A DNA stretch of 9,762 nucleotides from Thermoplasmatales archaeon (lineage in GTDB: Archaea > Thermoplasmatota > Thermoplasmata > Methanomassiliicoccales > Methanomethylophilaceae), in NCBI GenBank assembly GCA_012522645.1, contig JAAYKC010000166.1, positions 1 through 9,762 on the forward strand, read 5' to 3'. A program made the position numbers and the translations under genes. The notes under the pieces are model-generated. The model ran no database searches and was not told where the DNA came from. It saw only the letters and a program-made list of their open reading frames with translations. Each line of letters begins with the position of its first letter. Position 1 is the first letter of the stretch. Positions 6,711 to 9,762 of the stretch are shown here, one piece after another.

Positions 6711-8281
6711 CGTCCGAACACCTCCCCCGGAAGCGGTTCGGTTAATGTAAAACCGCCAAGCAAATGGAACCGCAGCTTGTCCTGCTCGGTGACCACGATG
6801 TGATGCACCATGCTGTAAAACAGCATTTCGTCAAAGTCAGCGAGGAAAGGCGCACCCTGTTCCATGATGCCGATCAACAAGCGGCAGTCGCAGATTATCT
6901 GGTCATCCGCATCGCTTTCCATCAGCCTGCGGCGGTTGCGCTTGAGCAAGTCGAGCTGTTGGTTGATCTCATTGGTTTTCTGCATAAAAATAACAGAGTC
7001 CATGTAACCTTTCGTCCGAAGACGATTGAGTACCAGACTCTGCTTGGTGAGTTCCGCTATTTCTTTGTTGATGGAGCCGATCTTGCCATCGCTCATGGTG
7101 ATTTTGGATTTGAGGTCAGTCAGCTGACTAAGCGCCGGGGTAAGAATGTAGCCGCTGTTCTGTTTTAGCTTGTTATACATCCGGTTAAATGCCTGTATGA
7201 TGGCATCTTCACGGATTTGCCTGACTTCGCACAGCTCCTTGCTGCGGAAATGTCTGCGGCACATCCAGTAGACCTTGCCATTGGTCACCCTGCGGGAGAA
7301 GTTCGTACCGCATTTGCCGCAGCGGATTTTCTGAGAAAACACATACTGCCTGCCGTATCCTTTGTGGGGACAGAGGGCGTTTCGGGCTTTCATGAGCTGC
7401 TGCGCCTGCTCAAACACAGTGCGGCTGATCATTGCTTCATGGGAGCCGGTAATGTAATAGCGGTCTTTCTCACCCTTGTTGCGTACCGTCCTGAAGGGCA
7501 TCGTGTCGGTGGTGTAGGATTTTTGCAGCAGGGCATCGCCGATGTAGCGCTCACTTTTAAGAATATAGCTGATGGCGGTGTAGAGCCATTTTACTTCTCC
7601 GTTTTTGCAGGGGATGCCATCGGCATTTAGCTGATCTGCAATCTGCTCCATGCTTTTGCCGGAGAGATAGCCTGCGAAAATCCGGCGCACCACAGGGGCT
7701 TCCTTGGGGTTGGGGATCAGGATGCCATCGATAAGGTCGTAGCCGTAAGGGGCGCAGCAACAGGTGAAGCTGCCGTTTTGCATTCTCCGGGCGTAGCTCC
7801 AGCGCATATTGTTGGAGATTGAGGTGGATTCCTCCTGTGCGATGGCGCTGAATGCGCCGATGATCATCTCATCGTGCATATCGGCGGTTTTCAGGCCATC
7901 TTCCTCAAATTCCACCTCAATGCCGAGGGCTTTCAGTTCCCGGACAGCGGCGAGGCAGTCGTGGATATTTCGTGCAAACCGGGAGACCGATTTGACGAGG
8001 ATGAGGTCGATTTTGCCCTTTCTGCAGTCGGACAGCATCCGCTGGAATTCCTCCCGCTTATCCGACCGGGTTCCGGTGATGCCCTCATCGGCGTAAACAT
8101 CCGCCAGCTCCCATTCCTCATTTTTGGCGATGAGGTTCTGGTAGTGATCCATCTGTACCGAAAAGGAGTTCAGCTGATCGGCGGAGTCGCTGCTGACTCT
8201 GGCATAGGCGCAGACACGCAGCTTGGGCGGGGCATACTGAAAAATGGCGTTTACCGGTTCAATAACCTGTACCTGCGGCAT
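6707..8281 (-). CDS. Large serine recombinase (524 aa)
   Basis: A second complete large serine recombinase. The resolvase domain covers about residues 21-160, with catalytic Ser30 in YARVSS and SVSRFARN at 98-105. The recombinase domain (about 175-300) includes KSERYIGDALLQKSY (242-256). Zinc-ribbon cysteines are Cys321, Cys324, Cys341 and Cys351, and a coiled coil lies near 385-455. The start at 8281 (MPQVQVIEPVNAIF) is chosen because AGGAGGTG sits five bases upstream; the frame is open to 8485 but that extension has no domain similarity and overlaps another small gene. The start lies inside the 54-aa mini-gene, and the stop overlaps the 287-aa gene by four bases, so translation is probably coupled along the set. 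It is clearly related to the 549-aa recombinase but not a recent copy. Likely role: DNA integration/excision of the element. Confidence 0.92.
   Translation of the reverse strand: MPQVQVIEPVNAIFQYAPPKLRVCAYARVSSDSADQLNSFSVQMDHYQNLIAKNEEWELADVYADEGITGTRSDKREEFQRMLSDCRKGKIDLILVKSVSRFARNIHDCLAAVRELKALGIEVEFEEDGLKTADMHDEMIIGAFSAIAQEESTSISNNMRWSYARRMQNGSFTCCCAPYGYDLIDGILIPNPKEAPVVRRIFAGYLSGKSMEQIADQLNADGIPCKNGEVKWLYTAISYILKSERYIGDALLQKSYTTDTMPFRTVRNKGEKDRYYITGSHEAMISRTVFEQAQQLMKARNALCPHKGYGRQYVFSQKIRCGKCGTNFSRRVTNGKVYWMCRRHFRSKELCEVRQIREDAIIQAFNRMYNKLKQNSGYILTPALSQLTDLKSKITMSDGKIGSINKEIAELTKQSLVLNRLRTKGYMDSVIFMQKTNEINQQLDLLKRNRRRLMESDADDQIICDCRLLIGIMEQGAPFLADFDEMLFYSMVHHIVVTEQDKLRFHLLGGFTLTEPLPGEVFGR
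7524..7553. repeat. 30-bp exact direct repeat, copy 2 (within 524-aa recombinase)
   Basis: Identical to 5045-5074. It lies in the same relative place in the paralogous recombinase gene and encodes the same ERYIGDALLQ motif. Confidence 0.7.
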
Positions 8282-8415
8282 GGCTGCACCTCCTGTTCTT
8301 TCAGGAATTGCTGCAGCCGCTTGATCTGCTCTTTCTCTGAGCTTTGGTCTGTCAGCTGTGCCTCTGTTGCCACACGGCAGTAAACAGCAATCCTCATGGT
8401 TTCTTGCTTTTTCAT
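8251..8415 (-). CDS. 54-aa mini-protein resembling the start of a resolvase domain, catalytic Ser replaced by Ala
   Basis: A short gene read directly from the minus strand: ATG at 8415, TAA at 8253-8251. It starts MKKQETMRIAVYCRVATEAQ and continues into a charged helix (EKEQIKRLQQFLKEQE). The segment RIAVYCRVATEAQ matches the first strand and active-site loop of serine recombinases (compare YCRVSTEQ in the 549-aa protein), but the nucleophile position holds Ala16. AAAGGAG lies eight bases before the ATG. The last 31 bases overlap the start of the 524-aa recombinase, in another frame, and carry that gene's ribosome binding site. It may be a leader peptide for coupling, a catalytically dead regulator, or the remnant of a frameshifted recombinase. 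Coding is supported by the ribosome binding site and clear homology. Confidence 0.65.
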   Translation of the reverse strand: MKKQETMRIAVYCRVATEAQLTDQSSEKEQIKRLQQFLKEQEVQPCRRYRLLNR

Positions 8416-8441
8416 TGTGAATTCTCCTTTCGTGTGAGTTC

Positions 8442-8458
8442 AATACCCTGTGGGTATT
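8442..8458. repeat. Perfect inverted repeat AATACCC-TGT-GGGTATT
   Basis: A 7-bp perfect stem with a 3-nt centre lies in the 91-bp gap between the SHOCT-like gene and the 54-aa gene, 27 bases upstream of the latter's ATG. The rest of this operon has gaps of only a few bases, so the spacer stands out. It has no U-tract on the minus strand (GAACTCAC follows). An operator, an mRNA processing or attenuation hairpin, or a recombinase subsite are all possible. Confidence 0.5.
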
Positions 8459-8506
8459 AGCACATACACTACCACAGAGATGCACCGAAAGCTATCACAA
8501 AATTCA

Positions 8507-8662
8507 CTAAATAATCCGCAGCTTGGGTCGGTATTTTTCCACTGCATATTGGTCGGCGATATGGAATTCCTTTAAGGTGATTTTCCCATGCTCCAAAAGA
8601 TAGGACAGGAAGTTATGCGCCATCAGATAGCGGACTTCATTGACAGGGGCTGTACTCTTCAT
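8507..8662 (-). CDS. 51-aa SHOCT-like small protein
   Basis: The start at 8662 gives MKSTAPVNEVRYLMAHNFLS followed by YLLEHGKITLKEFHIADQYA and a basic C-terminus. The pattern LLxxGKITxxEF is characteristic of the short SHOCT helical hairpin, here making up nearly the whole protein. An excellent AGGAGGGATCGCC site precedes the ATG; the in-frame extension to 8758 overlaps the upstream gene and is rejected. It follows the 124-aa gene by 11 bp. No catalytic residues are expected. Its conserved place beside recombinases suggests a small partner or oligomerisation peptide for the recombination complex, which is inference. Confidence 0.72.
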   Translation of the reverse strand: MKSTAPVNEVRYLMAHNFLSYLLEHGKITLKEFHIADQYAVEKYRPKLRII

Positions 8663-8673
8663 GGCGATCCCTC

Positions 8674-9048
8674 CTAATTCAAATTGAACTGTGACAAAAA
8701 GCTGAAAGGCTGCGGCCTGATTTCTCCCTCCATCGGAGAAAAGATACGAACACCACAACTGCTCAGATCTCCGATGAATTCCATAACCCCTGCGGCATCC
8801 CGTCCGATCCGGCTGATGGATGTCACCAGCAAAACCTGAGTATCCTTATCCTTTACAGCCTCCCGAACAGCCAGCAGGCCGGGGCGATCCATCGCAAGGC
8901 CGCTGCCTAAATCCTGCGAGGAGCCGACAACGGCAAATCCCATTTGTGAAGCATAGCGCTCCAACTGCTCATACTGGCCTTTCAAAGCGCCATGTGTATC
9001 CTCCGGCGCATCAATGCGGCAATAAATCCAAGCGTTTTTCTGTTCCAT
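8674..9048 (-). CDS. Stand-alone resolvase-like domain with Asp in place of the catalytic Ser (124 aa)
   Basis: A protein consisting only of a serine-recombinase N-terminal domain. WIYCRIDAPED (residues 7-17) aligns with YCRVSTEQ of active enzymes, but Asp13 occupies the nucleophile position. The downstream active-site arginines appear kept in SISRIGRD (77-84: Arg80, Arg83). The domain ends near residue 110 and no DNA-binding domain follows. The ATG at 9048 has AAGGAGG seven bases upstream and lies 13 bp after the toxin gene stop. It should not be able to form the phosphoserine intermediate. It could heterodimerise with the active recombinases through the shared fold and modulate them, an inference from domain content and operon position. 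The intact frame and strong ribosome binding site argue against a simple pseudogene. Confidence 0.8.
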   Translation of the reverse strand: MEQKNAWIYCRIDAPEDTHGALKGQYEQLERYASQMGFAVVGSSQDLGSGLAMDRPGLLAVREAVKDKDTQVLLVTSISRIGRDAAGVMEFIGDLSSCGVRIFSPMEGEIRPQPFSFLSQFNLN

Positions 9049-9061
9049 CTAAAATCCTCCT

Positions 9062-9463
9062 TTACATACTGGCGGTTAATACCGGCGCTACCTCTGTTTT
9101 CTGCACCGGTTCTTCAGCAAGCCCCAGCCCGAAGCTGACAGCCAAGGCTTCATCCACCTCCCTGAGCTGCCGGTCGGTCAGTGTGCCTATGTAGTCACGC
9201 AGGCGGGAACGGTCAATGGTTCGCACCTGCTCCAAAAGCACCAATGAATTTTGCCGCAGACCGTTTTGCGGTTCGCCCAACCTGATGTGGGTAGGGAGAT
9301 GCTGCTTCCCGGTGCGGCTGGTGATAGCGGCTACGATGACAGTGGGGCTGTAGCGGTTTCCGGTGTTGTTTTGAACTACCAAAATAGGCCTTACCCCACC
9401 CTGTTCGCATCCAACGACTGGAGTTAGGTCTGCATAGAAAATATCGCCTTTGTAAATACGCAT
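9062..9463 (-). CDS. PemK/MazF-family mRNA interferase toxin
   Basis: This 133-aa protein is a MazF/PemK endoribonuclease, which cleaves single-stranded RNA and arrests growth when free of its antitoxin. It begins MRIYKGDIFYADLTPVVGCE, and the core QGGVRPILVVQN (21-32) is diagnostic. Arg25, Thr48, Ser73 and Gln79 fall at the positions of the active-site residues of the Bacillus subtilis MazF enzyme, so it is probably active. The C-terminal 20 residues are longer than in the compact family members. The ATG at 9463 is preceded by AAAGGAGGAA, so the long upstream extension of this frame is rejected. No MazE-like antitoxin is visible next to it; only about 300 bp upstream are in the window. It heads the recombinase operon and could serve to stabilise the element. 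Confidence 0.88.
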   Translation of the reverse strand: MRIYKGDIFYADLTPVVGCEQGGVRPILVVQNNTGNRYSPTVIVAAITSRTGKQHLPTHIRLGEPQNGLRQNSLVLLEQVRTIDRSRLRDYIGTLTDRQLREVDEALAVSFGLGLAEEPVQKTEVAPVLTASM

Positions 9464-9762
9464 TTCACATTCCTCCTTTGCGTGAATTTGTTTTATACCA
9501 GAAGGATAAGGACAGCCGCCGAGTGTAATCGGTTGTACCGGCAGGGCGGCTGCCCTCATATTTTCCGGCATAAAGCCGTCTTGTTCTTCGTTTTCGCTTG
9601 CTCCTATTCGACACGACTTCCCGGAGCGCAGAACGGGCTTGTCCTGCATGGGCAGTCAGCTTAAACCAGCCTTGGTTGGTGGCTGTCATGGGAATTTCAC
9701 CCCCGCCGGGTTCTCCGGCGGCTGCACCCTTTGCGTGAGGCTGAGGCTGTGCAGAAGTATCA
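9464..9762. other. Right-edge region with no confident gene
   Basis: No recognisable domain was found on either strand. On the minus strand one frame is open from the window edge to a TGA at 9467-9465, one base before the toxin ATG. Its translation is Arg/Lys/Ser-rich (for example MTATNQGWFKLTAHAGQARS) and unconvincing, but it could be the tail of an upstream gene. A second minus frame, in phase with the toxin, is open after a TGA just before 9649. Two GC-rich hairpins are visible: CAGCCGCC/GGCGGCTG at 9513-9552 and CCGCCGG/CCGGCGG around a 5-nt loop at 9703-9721. Neither has a U-tract. No clear promoter for the operon was seen here. Confidence 0.4.

Noticed and set aside
4192..8281. Possible tandem insertion sequences
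   Set aside because: No DDE transposase, terminal inverted repeats or target duplications were seen; the genes are serine recombinases in one operon.
8282..8485. N-terminal extension of the 524-aa recombinase frame to 8485
   Set aside because: The extension has no recombinase similarity, overlaps the 54-aa gene in another frame, and the AGGAGGTG site points to the start at 8281.
8663..8758. Longer start for the SHOCT-like gene at 8758
   Set aside because: It would overlap the 124-aa resolvase-like gene by 85 bases, while a strong AGGAGGG site precedes the ATG at 8662.
9464..9649. N-terminal extension of the MazF-like toxin to 9649
   Set aside because: MazF proteins begin at the strand seen from 9463, and AAAGGAGG lies immediately before that ATG.
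9482..9664. 60-codon plus-strand frame at the right edge
   Set aside because: No ribosome binding site, no domain, and the only other plus-strand gene is at the opposite end of the window.

Overview
The window looks like the recombinase end of an integrative mobile element in a Bacillota (probably Clostridia) genome, next to an AT-rich three-gene predicted defence operon. The host assignment is inferred from strong GGAGG-type ribosome binding sites before almost every gene, a TTG/GTG start, and recombinase, SHOCT and MazF families typical of clostridial conjugative elements. Apart from a gene tail at the extreme left, every supported gene is on the minus strand, so the window is best read from right to left.

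Right block (9463 down to 4192, GC-rich): a tightly packed operon encodes a PemK/MazF-type RNase toxin without a visible antitoxin, a 124-aa stand-alone resolvase domain, a 51-aa SHOCT-like protein, a 54-aa resolvase-start mini-protein, a 524-aa large serine recombinase, a 287-aa recombinase lacking the catalytic domain, and a 549-aa large serine recombinase. A rho-independent terminator follows at 4180-4154. Only the 524-aa and 549-aa proteins keep the catalytic serine. The two short N-terminal proteins carry Ala or Asp at that position. Together these genes probably integrate and excise the element, with the non-catalytic members as candidate accessory or directionality factors.

Junction (4153 to 3774): AT-rich promoter DNA, a small GC-rich gene for an excisionase-like helix-turn-helix protein, then an operator-like inverted repeat next to a TATAAT box.

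Left block (3773 down to 174, AT-rich): a predicted ABC-three-component (ABC-3C) conflict system. It encodes a PD-(D/E)xK nuclease-like effector fused to an ABC-3C C-terminal domain, a middle component, and a DUF3732 Rad50-like ABC ATPase. The three genes overlap or abut and appear translationally coupled. The ATPase probably senses foreign nucleoprotein and controls the nuclease through the middle component. The operon converges on the 3' end of an unrecognised plus-strand gene, with two hairpins between or overlapping the gene ends.

No tRNA, rRNA, CRISPR array or DDE insertion sequence was seen.
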